Shown piece after piece: positions 1 through 7,791 of a stretch of DNA of 64,000 nt (position 1 is the stretch's first letter; every line of letters starts with the position of its first letter). Source of the DNA: CAYQJS01 sp964417895. Its GTDB lineage: Bacteria; Chloroflexota; UBA6077; SHYK01. A model generated the notes under the pieces. The model was not told the origin of the DNA, did not search any database, and was given only the letters and a program-made list of their open reading frames with translations. The DNA lies in the NCBI GenBank assembly GCA_964417895.1, contig CAYQJS010000019.1, positions 1 through 64,000 on the forward strand. The letters are read 5' to 3'. A program made the position numbers and the translations under genes.

Positions 1-50
1 GGGAGGACAAAATCACTTTTGGCTTAGGGGAGGACAGAATCACTTTTGGC
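1..50. repeat. Two tandem 23-bp repeats, possible IS21-type element end
   Basis: Two near-identical 23-bp units occupy 1-23 and 28-50; they differ at one base and share the core AATCACTTTTGGC. Repeated motifs of this kind are known at the ends of IS21-family elements. No transposase is visible because the window starts here. Assignment to an IS is an inference; the repeat itself is directly seen. Confidence 0.45.
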
Positions 51-133
51 CCACAAGGCCCTTTCGTCGTCGTTGACACCCGCGCGCCACCAGCCCTAGA
101 GTGAGACTAGGCAATTCGCCAATGGAGTGTGCA

Positions 134-598
134 ATGAGTGCGGAGCAGCGTCTGAAGGAGCTGGGTATCGAGCTGCCGCCGACGGCGACGCCGGTCGCTA
201 ACTACGTTGGCGCCAAGCGCGTTGGCTCGCTCCTGTTCGTCGCCGGCCACGGGCCGGCGCGGGATGCGCACGGTAACCGTCCCATCGGCAAGCTTGGGCG
301 CGAGCTCACGGTCGAGCAGGGTTACGCTGCCGCCCGATCGTGCGGGCTTAACCTGCTGGCCACAGTCAGGGCCGAGCTGGGAAGCCTCGACCGCGTCCGC
401 CAGATCGTGAAAGTCCTCGGCATGGTGAACTGCGCCCCCGGCTTCGACCAGACGCCGCCGGTCATCAACGGCTGCTCGGACCTCTTCGTCGAGGTATTTG
501 GCCAGGAGGCGGGCAGCCACGCTCGTGCCGCCGTCGGTATGGCGGAGCTGCCCAGCAGCATCCCCGTCGAGATCGAGATGATCGTGGAAGTAGCATAG
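134..598 (+). CDS. RidA/YjgF/YER057c/UK114 family protein
   Basis: A protein of about 154 residues with the RidA fold signature: an N-terminal stretch leading to LLFVAGHGP, a central helix segment, and a C-terminal SHARAAVGMAELP, where the conserved Arg of the family's ligand site lies. RidA proteins typically hydrolyse reactive enamine/imine intermediates; some members act in catabolic pathways. I chose ATG 134 because GGAG at 124-127 sits six bases upstream; GTG 101 and ATG 122 are in-frame alternatives without a clear ribosome site. The next gene is an amidohydrolase on the same strand 72 bp downstream, so a shared catabolic operon is plausible. The substrate cannot be read from the sequence. 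Confidence 0.85.
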   Translation: MSAEQRLKELGIELPPTATPVANYVGAKRVGSLLFVAGHGPARDAHGNRPIGKLGRELTVEQGYAAARSCGLNLLATVRAELGSLDRVRQIVKVLGMVNCAPGFDQTPPVINGCSDLFVEVFGQEAGSHARAAVGMAELPSSIPVEIEMIVEVA

Positions 599-601
599 AG
601 C

Positions 602-657
602 CCGGGCTCTCGTTCTCGGCCCCTCCCCCAGGATTGGGGGAGGGGTTGGGGAGGGGG
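602..657. repeat. GC-rich palindrome between ridA-like and amidohydrolase genes
   Basis: CCCCTCCCCCA, a four-base loop and TGGGGGAGGGG form a perfect hairpin at about 625-650. It belongs to a class of dispersed intergenic palindromes seen again near 18.93, 29.87, 36.67, 52.3, 52.37 and 53.73 kb. It may end or stabilise the upstream transcript, but there is no U-tract. Confidence 0.6.
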
Positions 658-670
658 CGAGGAGGTCAAA

Positions 671-1615
671 TTGATCATCGATTGGCACACCCACGTGTAT
701 CCGCCTGAGGCCGCGGCCTCGCCCTCGTGGCAGGGCCGCTGTCCCATGGTCCTGGAGAACGTGCTCGAAACCCATGAGCGCGCGGGCGTCGACATGATGG
801 TGGTCAGCAACCCCGTCCATTACGTCAGGGGCAAGCCCGATGCCGAGGCGTTTCGCTACATTCAGCGGTGGAACGAGTACGCCGCGGAAGTTGCTCAGAA
901 GCACCCGGACCGGACGCAGTGCTTCGCCACAACCGTTCCCGGCGGTGGCGACCACTACCTGAGGGAGCTGGAGCGCGCCGTTCGCGAATATGGACTCAAG
1001 GGCGTGCTCATCAACTCGAGCCACAACGGCTCCTATCCCGACGAGGACGGCGCTCGCGGCTTCTTCGAGTTGGTGACCGAGCTGGACATTCCCGTGATGG
1101 TGCATGCGCCCTCCTCTAGCTTCGGCGAGGAGTGCATGAACATGTACCGGCTGATCTCCAGCGTCGGGCGCCCCGCCGACGAGTGCCTGTCCCTGGCGCG
1201 CATGATCGTGCGAGGCATCTGGGAGCAGTTCCCTACACTCAAGCTGGTGGGCTGTCACCTGGGCGGGGGCATCTGCGAGGTGATCGGCCGTCTGGACTAC
1301 GCCTACGAGCTGGGCGACTTCTGCTTCTTCCTCGGTCCCTACGAGCCCATGCTGATCTCGCATTCGCCCGGCCACTACCTGAGGATGATGTACATGGACA
1401 CGGCCGCGTATCACTGGCCGGCCGTCATGTGCGCCATCAACACCATCGGCATCGAGCACATGGTCTTCGGCAGCGACGCGCCACCGCTCGCGCCGTTGTT
1501 GCCCAGGGCGCGCAAGCTGGTCGAGGACCTCCCGCTCACAGACGGGGACAAGGAGGCGATCTTCTACACGAATCCCGCGCGCCTACTGAAGCTGCCGGTG
1601 GCCGAGACGGTGTAG
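671..1615 (+). CDS. Amidohydrolase family 2 (ACMSD-like) metal-dependent hydrolase or decarboxylase
   Basis: 314 residues. The N-terminus MIIDWHTHVYP carries the metal-binding HxH (His6, His8), and a C-terminal GSDAPP supplies the conserved Asp near residue 269, the pattern of the amidohydrolase_2 (ACMSD/gamma-resorcylate decarboxylase) group of TIM-barrel enzymes. Members hydrolyse or decarboxylate aromatic and cyclic acids. The TTG start is favoured because GGAGG at 661-665 is correctly spaced and the HxH must lie close to the N-terminus. A GC-rich palindrome separates it from the upstream ridA-like gene. The actual substrate is unknown; aromatic catabolism is inferred from ring-cleavage enzymes elsewhere in the window. 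Confidence 0.85.
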   Translation: MIIDWHTHVYPPEAAASPSWQGRCPMVLENVLETHERAGVDMMVVSNPVHYVRGKPDAEAFRYIQRWNEYAAEVAQKHPDRTQCFATTVPGGGDHYLRELERAVREYGLKGVLINSSHNGSYPDEDGARGFFELVTELDIPVMVHAPSSSFGEECMNMYRLISSVGRPADECLSLARMIVRGIWEQFPTLKLVGCHLGGGICEVIGRLDYAYELGDFCFFLGPYEPMLISHSPGHYLRMMYMDTAAYHWPAVMCAINTIGIEHMVFGSDAPPLAPLLPRARKLVEDLPLTDGDKEAIFYTNPARLLKLPVAETV

Positions 1616-1624
1616 GCCCGGCGC

Positions 1625-1789
1625 ATGCCAAGCGTCCGATTCACACAGAACATCCAGCGGCATGTTACTTGCCCCCCGCGAGTCGTCGACGGCGCGTCGG
1701 TTCGCGAAGCGCTGGAGGGCTACTTCGAAAGCAACCCGCCGGCGCGCGGATACGTGCTCGACGATCAGGGAGCCGCTCTGCCATCCTGA
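1625..1789 (+). pseudogene. Truncated MoaD/ThiS-family sulfur-carrier-like gene
   Basis: ATG 1625 opens a 54-residue frame beginning MPSVRFTQNIQRHV and running to GYVLDDQGAAL before a stop. This matches the start of small ubiquitin-fold MoaD/ThiS-type proteins of about 90 residues, with the usual central helix (VREALEGYF). The frame ends just where a palindromic intergenic repeat begins (CCATCCTGA at 1781-1789 is repeat sequence), so the C-terminal half, including the Gly-Gly tail expected in working sulfur carriers, is missing. It starts 10 bp after the amidohydrolase stop. I read it as a gene cut off by the repeat; a short functional peptide cannot be ruled out. Confidence 0.6.
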
Positions 1790-1970
1790 AGCGGCCGTTC
1801 TGTCATCCTGAAACAACCGCCCTTGTTATCCTGAGCCCGCAGGCGAAGGATCTCACGCCTCGAAAACCGCCGGGAGATTCTTCGCCTGCGGCTCAGAATG
1901 ACAGAAACCCACGGGCCTCGGTTCTCGGCCCGCGGCTCAGAAATGACAGAGCCCACGGCTGGGTCCTTCG
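1783..1970. repeat. REP-like inverted repeat cluster
   Basis: Repeated TGTCATCCTGA-type units at about 1783, 1802 and 1825 face inverted partners ending in AGAATGACAG near 1905 and AAATGACAG near 1948. The arms at about 1825-1855 and 1877-1905 (GCAGGCGAAGGATCT against AGATTCTTCGCCTGC) form a long hairpin. This is a widespread class of intergenic palindrome. It lies between the cut-off MoaD-like gene and the end of the exonuclease gene. Confidence 0.75.
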
Positions 1971-1977
1971 CCCACGG

Positions 1978-2748
1978 CTACAGCTCCAGTTCCACCACAA
2001 CCGGCGCGTGGTCCGAGCAATGGTCTCTGGCACGCTCGTCCTTGTCGATGTAGGCGTCCACCACCCTGTCCGTGAGGTCCGGCGTGATCCAGATGTGGTC
2101 GATGCGATAGCCCAGGTTGCGTCGGAACGAGCCCTGGCGATAGTCCCACCAGCTGTAGAGGCCGTCCTCGGGCCGCCGCACGCGAAATGCGTCCACCAGC
2201 CCTCGTTCGCGTAGGCGCTCCAGGGCCGCGTGCTCCTCCGCGCTGAAGTGGATCTTCCCCTCCAGCGCCACCGGGTCATACACGTCGCGCGGCTCGGGCG
2301 CGACGTTGAAGTCGCCCATGAGCACGACCGACTCCTCCCGGGCGCCGCCCTCCCCGAGCAGGAGATCGCCCAGGGCATCGATCCACGCCAGCTTGACGGG
2401 GAAGTAAGGGTGGAGGGGGTCGCGTCCATTGGGTATGTACGCGCTGTAGACGCGCAGGCCGCGCGCCACGCCGCTAATCAGTCGACGCTCGTCGTTGTCG
2501 GCGAGCGGGAAGTCGCGTCGGATGTCGGCGAGCGGCTCGAGCGACAGGATTCCGACGCCGTTGTAGGTCGGCTGTCCCGAGTGCACCGTGAGGTAGCCGA
2601 GCTCGCTGAACGCTTGAGCCGGGAACAGCTCATCCACCACCTTCGTCTCTTGAAGGCACAGCACGTCCGGCCGCCGGCGCTGAAGCCAGTCCAGGACCAG
2701 ATCGAGCCGCGCCCGAATCGAGTTGACGTTCCAGGTCGCGAGCTTCAC
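1978..2748 (-). CDS. xth: Exodeoxyribonuclease III (AP endonuclease)
   Basis: 256 residues, the usual length for bacterial ExoIII. It has the family's metal and catalytic motifs in order: NVNSI at 8-12, LQETK with the metal-binding Glu near 35, the YIPNG tyrosine region, GDFNVAP (catalytic Asp and Asn), and a C-terminal SDHAPVV with the catalytic His. The enzyme cleaves DNA at abasic sites and removes 3' blocking groups in base excision repair. It is transcribed divergently from the thiolase gene across a 74-bp gap. Its 3' end abuts the palindromic repeat cluster. Confidence 0.95.
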   Translation of the reverse strand: MKLATWNVNSIRARLDLVLDWLQRRRPDVLCLQETKVVDELFPAQAFSELGYLTVHSGQPTYNGVGILSLEPLADIRRDFPLADNDERRLISGVARGLRVYSAYIPNGRDPLHPYFPVKLAWIDALGDLLLGEGGAREESVVLMGDFNVAPEPRDVYDPVALEGKIHFSAEEHAALERLRERGLVDAFRVRRPEDGLYSWWDYRQGSFRRNLGYRIDHIWITPDLTDRVVDAYIDKDERARDHCSDHAPVVVELEL

Positions 2749-2809
2749 CAGGCTCCTCCTCGCCGCGGTGCCTGACTATAAGCCAGAAACCGGGCAGGCT
2801 GGCCGACCA

Positions 2810-2815
2810 TATAAT
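2810..2815 (+). promoter_or_regulatory. Predicted -10 box of thiolase gene; probable leaderless transcript
   Basis: A perfect TATAAT lies only seven bases before the ATG at 2823 and no Shine-Dalgarno sequence is present. Initiation about seven bases after the box would fall on or next to the start codon. No good -35 hexamer is visible. Inference from spacing only. Confidence 0.5.
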
Positions 2816-2822
2816 CCGCGAC

Positions 2823-4007
2823 ATGCAGACGCCTGTCATCTTGAGTGCGTGCCGGACGCCGATCGGCTCCTTCGGCGGCGCCTTTCGAGACATCTCGGCC
2901 GTTGATCTCGCAGCCGTCGCCATCGGTGAGGCCGTCCGCCGCGCTCGCATCGATCCGGGCTCCCTCGAGGACGTGCTGATGGGATGTGTGCTTCAGGCCG
3001 GAGCGGGCATGAACGTCGCCCGCCAGGCGGCGGTGAAGGCAGGCGTTCCGCCGAGCGTTCCCGCCGAGACCGTGAATCGAGTGTGCGGCTCGGGGCTACA
3101 GGCCGTCGCCCACGCGGCCGAGGCGATCAGGGCGGGCGATGCGCGGCTCATGGTCGCCGGCGGCACTGAGTCCATGAGCGGCGCACCCTACATCGTGCGG
3201 GGCGCTCGCTGGGGCCTGCGCATGGGCGATAGCGGACTCGTCGATTCCGTGCTCGCCGATGGACTGATGTGCGCCGTCGCCGACTGCCACATGGGGATGA
3301 CAGCGGAAGAAGTTGCGCAGCGTTACGAGGTCAGCCGCGACGACCAAGACCGGTTCGCCGCCGAAAGCCAGCTTCGCGCGGAGAGGGCGATGGCCTCGGG
3401 ACGCTTCCGCGATGAGATCGTCAGCGTGGAAGTAACGGCGCGGAACGGCGTCTCCGTGGTGGATACGGACGAGCACCCGCGGCCTGGAACAACGGCGGAG
3501 CGGCTCGCGGCGCTCAGGCCGGCGTTCAAGCCAGACGGAACGGTGACCGCCGGCAACGCATCCGGCATCAACGACGGGGCGGCCGCCTTGGTGGTGGCGT
3601 CGGAGGACACAGCGCGAGCTGCCGGTATCTCTCCGTTGGCGCGCATCGTGTCCTGCGCCGTGGCAGGGGTGGATCCTATGGTCATGGGCATGGGGCCCGT
3701 CCCCGCGGTGCGGCGCGCGCTAGCTCGCGCCGGACTCACCGTGGACGACGTCGATCTCTTCGAGCTGAACGAGGCGTTCGCCGCGCAGTCGGTAGCCGTC
3801 GTCCGGGAGCTGGGGTTGGACCCGGCCCGAGTCAACGTGAACGGTGGGGCGATCGCGCTCGGCCACCCGATCGGTGCCAGCGGCGCCCGGATCCTGACGA
3901 CGCTCCTCTACGCCATGCGGGCTCGCGGCGATCGCTTCGGCGTCGCAGCGCTGTGCATCGGCGGCGGGCAGGGCATCGCCATGGTCGTAGAGGCGCTAAG
4001 CTCCTGA
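2823..4007 (+). CDS. Thiolase (acetyl-CoA C-acetyltransferase family)
   Basis: 394 residues, typical length. The nucleophilic Cys88 is in NRVCGSG, the catalytic His in IALGHPIGASG near residue 350, and the second active-site Cys in ALCIGGGQG near 380. Thiolases condense or cleave acyl-CoA (acetoacetyl-CoA or beta-ketoacyl-CoA), serving beta-oxidation, aromatic end-pathways or polymer synthesis. The N-terminus (VILSACRTPIG) fits the usual start. It has its own promoter (TATAAT just before the ATG) and is followed closely by a small toxin-like gene. The sequence does not decide whether the role is biosynthetic or degradative. Confidence 0.95.
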   Translation: MQTPVILSACRTPIGSFGGAFRDISAVDLAAVAIGEAVRRARIDPGSLEDVLMGCVLQAGAGMNVARQAAVKAGVPPSVPAETVNRVCGSGLQAVAHAAEAIRAGDARLMVAGGTESMSGAPYIVRGARWGLRMGDSGLVDSVLADGLMCAVADCHMGMTAEEVAQRYEVSRDDQDRFAAESQLRAERAMASGRFRDEIVSVEVTARNGVSVVDTDEHPRPGTTAERLAALRPAFKPDGTVTAGNASGINDGAAALVVASEDTARAAGISPLARIVSCAVAGVDPMVMGMGPVPAVRRALARAGLTVDDVDLFELNEAFAAQSVAVVRELGLDPARVNVNGGAIALGHPIGASGARILTTLLYAMRARGDRFGVAALCIGGGQGIAMVVEALSS

Positions 4008-4023
4008 ATGTGCGGACGGACCA

Positions 4024-4284
4024 TTGGAGTTCGTGTTCTCAGAACACGCGAAGGACGAGATTGACAGGCGATCCATCCCCAAGTCTATAGTCGATGCGGT
4101 GCTCGAGCAGCCGCAGCAGGTGGTTCGCGAGCGGGAAGGGAAAAGTGCGTACCAGTCGCAGGTTGACTTCGAGGGTGGGCGGAGATTCCTGGTACGCGTA
4201 ATCGTCGCTCACGATGTCGATCCGCCTGTCGTGGTGACTGTCTATCGAACCACGAGAATCACCAGGTATTGGAGGGCAGAGTGA
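4024..4284 (+). CDS. DUF4258 domain protein
   Basis: 86 residues starting at TTG 4024. It opens with FSEHAKDEIDRRSIP, the signature of DUF4258 proteins, which are small and often proposed to be toxin or RNase-like partners in toxin-antitoxin-type modules. It ends with a VYRTTRITRYW strand typical of the family. Its stop overlaps the next gene's GTG by four bases (GTGA at 4281-4284), so the two are translationally coupled. The toxin role is inferred from family context, not shown here. Confidence 0.75.
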   Translation: MEFVFSEHAKDEIDRRSIPKSIVDAVLEQPQQVVREREGKSAYQSQVDFEGGRRFLVRVIVAHDVDPPVVVTVYRTTRITRYWRAE

Positions 4285-4478
4285 AGATCACGTACGACTC
4301 AGAAGTCGACGTGTTGCGTATCGTCCTCAGCACCCGCGCAATAGAGGAGAGCGATGAGGACAAGCCGGGGATCATCCTGGACTACGACAAAGACGGGAAC
4401 ATCGTTGGCCTGGAGATTCTCGAAGCGTCAAAGCGAATTGAGAACCCTCGCTCCGTGGAATACGCGGTTAACGTTTGA
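4281..4478 (+). CDS. DUF2283 family protein
   Basis: 65 residues starting at GTG 4281, with GGAGG at 4271-4275 as ribosome site. The pattern MKITYDSEVDVLRIVL...GIILDYDKDGNIVGLEIL is the DUF2283 signature. It is coupled by a four-base overlap to the upstream DUF4258 gene; this pair recurs in many genomes and resembles a two-gene toxin-antitoxin unit. DUF2283 would then be the antitoxin-like partner, an inference. An in-frame ATG at 4269 was rejected because it would lie upstream of the good ribosome site. Confidence 0.8.
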   Translation: MKITYDSEVDVLRIVLSTRAIEESDEDKPGIILDYDKDGNIVGLEILEASKRIENPRSVEYAVNV

Positions 4479-4505
4479 GAGCTACCCGGCTTTCGCGGAG
4501 CGAAC

Positions 4506-5600
4506 CTACCGCACGAGATCGGGCCCGATCTCCCCAATAGACGCGCAGCCACAGAGGGCCATCGCGGTGTCCAGCTCGCCGCGCAGCAGGTCCAGAACGC
4601 GGGCCACTCCGGCCTCTCCGGCGACTGCCAGCCCCCACAGGATAGGCCGGCCCACCATGACCGCCCGCGCGCCGAGCGCGAGCGCTTTCACGACGTCCGT
4701 TCCGCGCCGGATGCCGCCGTCAACCAGCACTTCCGCCCGCCCGGCCACTGCCTCGGCAATAGACGGCAGCACGTCGATCGTAGCCGGCGCCGTGTCGAGC
4801 TGGCGCCCTCCGTGGTTGGAGACGACGACGCCCGCGACGCCGCAGTCGACGGCGCGAACGGCGTCGTCGGGGCGCACGACTCCTTTGAGCAGGAGCGGCA
4901 GCTCTGTCGTTCCGCGGAGCCAGTCCAGGTCCTTCCAGGTGAGCGCCTGGTCCAGCAGCAACGCGAAGTACGCGGCAAGCCCCGAGTCAGCTACTATCGG
5001 CAGGTCGCCCAGGCCGGCGGGGACCAGATTCCGCGCCTGGAGGTCCGCGGGCAGGTGGAACCGGTTGCGCACGTCGCGCTCGCGCCCGCCGAGGACGGGC
5101 GCATCCACCGTCAGCATCAGGGCGCCGAACCCGGCCGCCTCGACGCGTCTGATCAGCTCCACCGTCGCCTCCCGGTCCCTGTAGACATAGAGCTGGAACC
5201 AGAGGGGGCCGCGGGCGGCGGCTGCCACGTCCTCGATGGCGCAGTTGGAGAGGGTGCTCAGCACCATCACCGTGCCCGCCGCGCCGGCCGCCCCAGCGGT
5301 GGCGACCTCGCCGTCGGGATGCGCCATCGCCTGGAAAGCCGTAGGGGCGATCAGGATGGGCATGGAGACGTGCTCGCCCAGCACCGTGGTCGAGCAATCG
5401 CGCTGGCTTACGTCGCGGAGCACGTGGTAGTGGAGCGTAATCCGGTCGTAGGCCGCGCGGTTCTCGCGCAGCGTGATCTCGTCGTGCGCGCCACCGGCGT
5501 AGTAGTCATAGGCCATGGCCGGCAGGCGCTCACGGGCCAGCGCCTCGAACTCCCCGAGGTTCACCGGCTCGACGCGCTCATTCAGGGGGTCAGCGGTCAT
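4506..5600 (-). CDS. FMN-dependent alpha-hydroxy-acid oxidase/dehydrogenase
   Basis: 364 residues, the standard size of the lactate/glycolate oxidase family. Visible landmarks: YDYYAGGAHDE at 31-41, QLYVY around 136-140, TVDAP with Asp166, the catalytic-base motif SNHGGRQ (His263, Arg266), and the FMN phosphate-binding stretch VDGGIRRG followed by GARAVMVGRP. The enzyme oxidises a 2-hydroxy acid to the 2-oxo acid. The gene starts six bases after the corrected end of the amidohydrolase gene on the same strand, so the two form an operon. Exact substrate and electron acceptor are not determinable. Confidence 0.93.
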   Translation of the reverse strand: MTADPLNERVEPVNLGEFEALARERLPAMAYDYYAGGAHDEITLRENRAAYDRITLHYHVLRDVSQRDCSTTVLGEHVSMPILIAPTAFQAMAHPDGEVATAGAAGAAGTVMVLSTLSNCAIEDVAAAARGPLWFQLYVYRDREATVELIRRVEAAGFGALMLTVDAPVLGGRERDVRNRFHLPADLQARNLVPAGLGDLPIVADSGLAAYFALLLDQALTWKDLDWLRGTTELPLLLKGVVRPDDAVRAVDCGVAGVVVSNHGGRQLDTAPATIDVLPSIAEAVAGRAEVLVDGGIRRGTDVVKALALGARAVMVGRPILWGLAVAGEAGVARVLDLLRGELDTAMALCGCASIGEIGPDLVR

Positions 5601-5606
5601 GCGCGC

Positions 5607-6957
5607 TCAGTTGAGCCGCTCGACCAGGCGCCGGCCGGCGGCCTGGGCGTCGTGGAGGAGCTGCGCCTCGTCCAGGTCGAGTACGCGGCCGTCCTCGATC
5701 AGGAACCTGCCGTCCACCATCACCATGTCGACGTCGCTCGGCCTCGCGCAATGGACGAGCTGTGACACGGACGTTGTGGACGGCAACGTTGTGCGGCGCC
5801 CGAAACAGGTCGAGCATGATCAGGTCGGCACGCTTACCGGGCTCCAGGCTTCCCACCAGGCGGTCGATCCCAAGCGCCCGCGCGCCGTCAATGGTCGCCA
5901 TGCGCAGCGCCTGCATCGGGGCGATGGCGTGCGGGTCCTGCGTGCGCGCCCGCTGCAGCAAGGCGGCCATTTTGATGACCTCGAACATGTCCTGGGAATT
6001 GTTGCTGGCCGCGCCATCGGTCCCCAGGGCCACGGTGATGCCCGCGTTCACCATCTCGACCACGGGGGCGAAGCCGTCTCCCAGGAACAGATTGCTCACG
6101 GGATTGTGGCAGACGCTGACTCCGCGCCCGGCCATGATGCTGATCTCTTCGGCAGAGACGTGGACGCTGTGGGCGGCGATCACGTTGGGGCCCAGGGCTC
6201 CGAGCTCGTCCAGCCACCGCACTACGCCGCTGCGCCCGTAGCGCTGCTCCACCAGCTTCAGCACACTGGCGCTTTCGGCGATGTGGGCGCTCACCCGCAG
6301 CCCGTGCTCGTCTGCGAAGCGCTTCGTCGCCTGGGCCAGCTCGCCGCTGGAGCTCACACCGGGCGTGTTCGGTCCGGTCATCAGGGTCAGCATCCCATCG
6401 CTCAGCTGGTCCCGGTAGCGTCGCAGCAGCGCCTCCATGGACCGGAGCCCCTGTTCTGGTGTCTCCAGCACTTCGGGTGGGGCCAGGTCGCCCAAGTCCA
6501 TGATGGTGCGCGCAAGCACGGTGGGGACGCCGGCGGCCTGCATGCCTCCGATCGTCGCCTCGGGCAGCTCGAGGCCCCGATTCAGGAAGTGGTGGTCCAC
6601 AACCGTCGTCACGCCCGACCGTAGGGCCTCGACGCTGCCCAGCCTGGCCGACAGGTAGCAGTCTTCCGGGGTGAGAACGCGCCCGCAGGCGTAGATGCAG
6701 CGCAGCCACTCGGTAAACGGCAAGTGCTCGTACACCCCGCGGATCAGGGTCTGGAACAGGTGCGTGTGGGCGTTGACGATCCCGGGCATCACGACCTTGC
6801 GGGTCCCATCGATTCGGCGGTCGGCGGCTGTGCCGTCCAGTGGTGAGGTTGACACGGCGGTGATGGCGCCATCGGTGACCTCGATCCACCCCGGGTCGAG
6901 CACGGGTTTCTCCGGGTTCATGGTCAGGACCGTCGCGTTCTGGATGATCAGCTGCAT
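5607..6957 (-). CDS. TrzA/AtzA-type amidohydrolase (aminohydrolase), frameshifted near 5770
   Basis: The N-terminal and central parts match the cytosine deaminase/chlorohydrolase group: VMPGIVNAHTHLFQ (HxH), VSAHIAES, IAAHSVHV and LGTDGAASNN (metal Asp). After PHNVAVHNV the frame goes wrong: one extra C near 5769-5770 turns the expected VSQLVHCARPSDVDMVMVDG into arginine-rich nonsense that would overrun the next gene to 5590. Removing one base restores a normal C-terminus with a stop at 5607-5609, six bases before the downstream oxidase gene. I therefore give the corrected span. Start ATG 6957 (MQLIIQNATVLTMN) fits the family; the open frame continues to 7050. The family deaminates or dechlorinates heterocycles. 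Confidence 0.85.
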
Positions 6958-7220
6958 GGCTCGACCCCGCGTGTGGCAGTTGCCACTCGATAGTACTGCC
7001 GCGAGCCGCGAGTGGACCTTACCCCAGCCCAGGTAGCCAAGCGAGTTCATCGAAATGTTGGTAGAAATGAGCGGCGAGGGTGAACCATGACTGAAAATCT
7101 GCGCAACATTTGCCTCTTCCTGCCTAGAATCCCACGATAGTGGTCCGGTCGCGTCGATTGTCCGTGGCGAACGGCGAGCATGCCATGAGGCCGTGGCAAT
7201 GATGGAGGTGCGGTGAGCCG

Positions 7221-7724
7221 GTGAGCGTCGACATCGAAGCGCGTGTGATCCAGGCCCTCGAAGACCTGGGTGTGCCCTACGAACGGATACCCGTTGACCC
7301 CGCTTATGCCGACACGGCCGCGTTTTGCGACCGATACGGGTTTCCCGTGGACCTCGTTGCCAACACGATCATCTGCGCGTCGAGGGGAGCGGAGAAACGG
7401 TACTCGGCCTGCGTCGTCCTCGCGACGACTCGTCTCGACGTGAACCACGCCGTGCGGAGGCTGATGGGTGTCTCGCGGCTATCCTTCGCCAGCCCCGAGG
7501 AGACGAGGGAGCTGACCGGCATGTTGATCGGGGGCGTGACGCCGCTCGCCCTACCCGGGGATCTGGCGATCTACGTGGACGAGCGCGTCATGGCGCTCGA
7601 CTATGTGCTCCTCGGTGGCGGAAGCAGGTCCATGAAGGTGAAGACCTCGCCAGAGATCCTCCGCCGACTTCCGGGTGCGAGGATCGTTGCCGGTCTAACG
7701 GTTGCGAGGCCGGACAGCACCTAG
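7221..7724 (+). CDS. YbaK/EbsC-type aminoacyl-tRNA deacylase
   Basis: 167 residues covering one YbaK/prolyl-tRNA editing domain: an N-terminal helix (RVIQALEDLGVPYERI), a central core with CVVLATTRLDVNHAVRRLMG, and the typical GGVTPLALP and GGGSRSMKVKTSPE loops. Members hydrolyse mischarged tRNAs such as Cys-tRNA(Pro). GTG 7221 follows a GGAGG at 7204-7208 by about twelve bases; an upstream GTG in another frame runs into a stop. It is divergent from the amidohydrolase gene and convergent with the dioxygenase gene. A strong stem-loop overlaps its stop codon. Confidence 0.88.
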   Translation: MSVDIEARVIQALEDLGVPYERIPVDPAYADTAAFCDRYGFPVDLVANTIICASRGAEKRYSACVVLATTRLDVNHAVRRLMGVSRLSFASPEETRELTGMLIGGVTPLALPGDLAIYVDERVMALDYVLLGGGSRSMKVKTSPEILRRLPGARIVAGLTVARPDST

Positions 7725-7754
7725 CGGTGCGGCTTAAAGAGCTGCACCGCTAGG
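7720..7754. terminator. Stem-loop between convergent genes
   Basis: CCTAGCGGTGC (7720-7730) and GCACCGCTAGG (7744-7754) form a perfect 11-bp stem around a 13-base loop. It overlaps the ybaK-like stop codon and lies 37 bp from the end of the convergent dioxygenase gene. There is no U-run, so it may be a bidirectional or Rho-assisted terminator or an mRNA 3'-end stabiliser. Confidence 0.55.
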
Positions 7755-7791
7755 AAGCGACCGAGCGAGCGGTTGAAATGCCCGTCGGTTC

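Noticed and set aside
107..1459. 450-residue minus-strand open frame opposite the ridA-like and amidohydrolase genes
   Set aside because: Shadow frame of high-GC coding sequence; composition (His/Ala/Val/Arg-rich) and lack of any motif show it is not a gene.
4812..5765. 317-residue plus-strand open frame opposite the alpha-hydroxy-acid oxidase
   Set aside because: The minus strand encodes a complete, recognisable enzyme with catalytic motifs; this is an antisense shadow.
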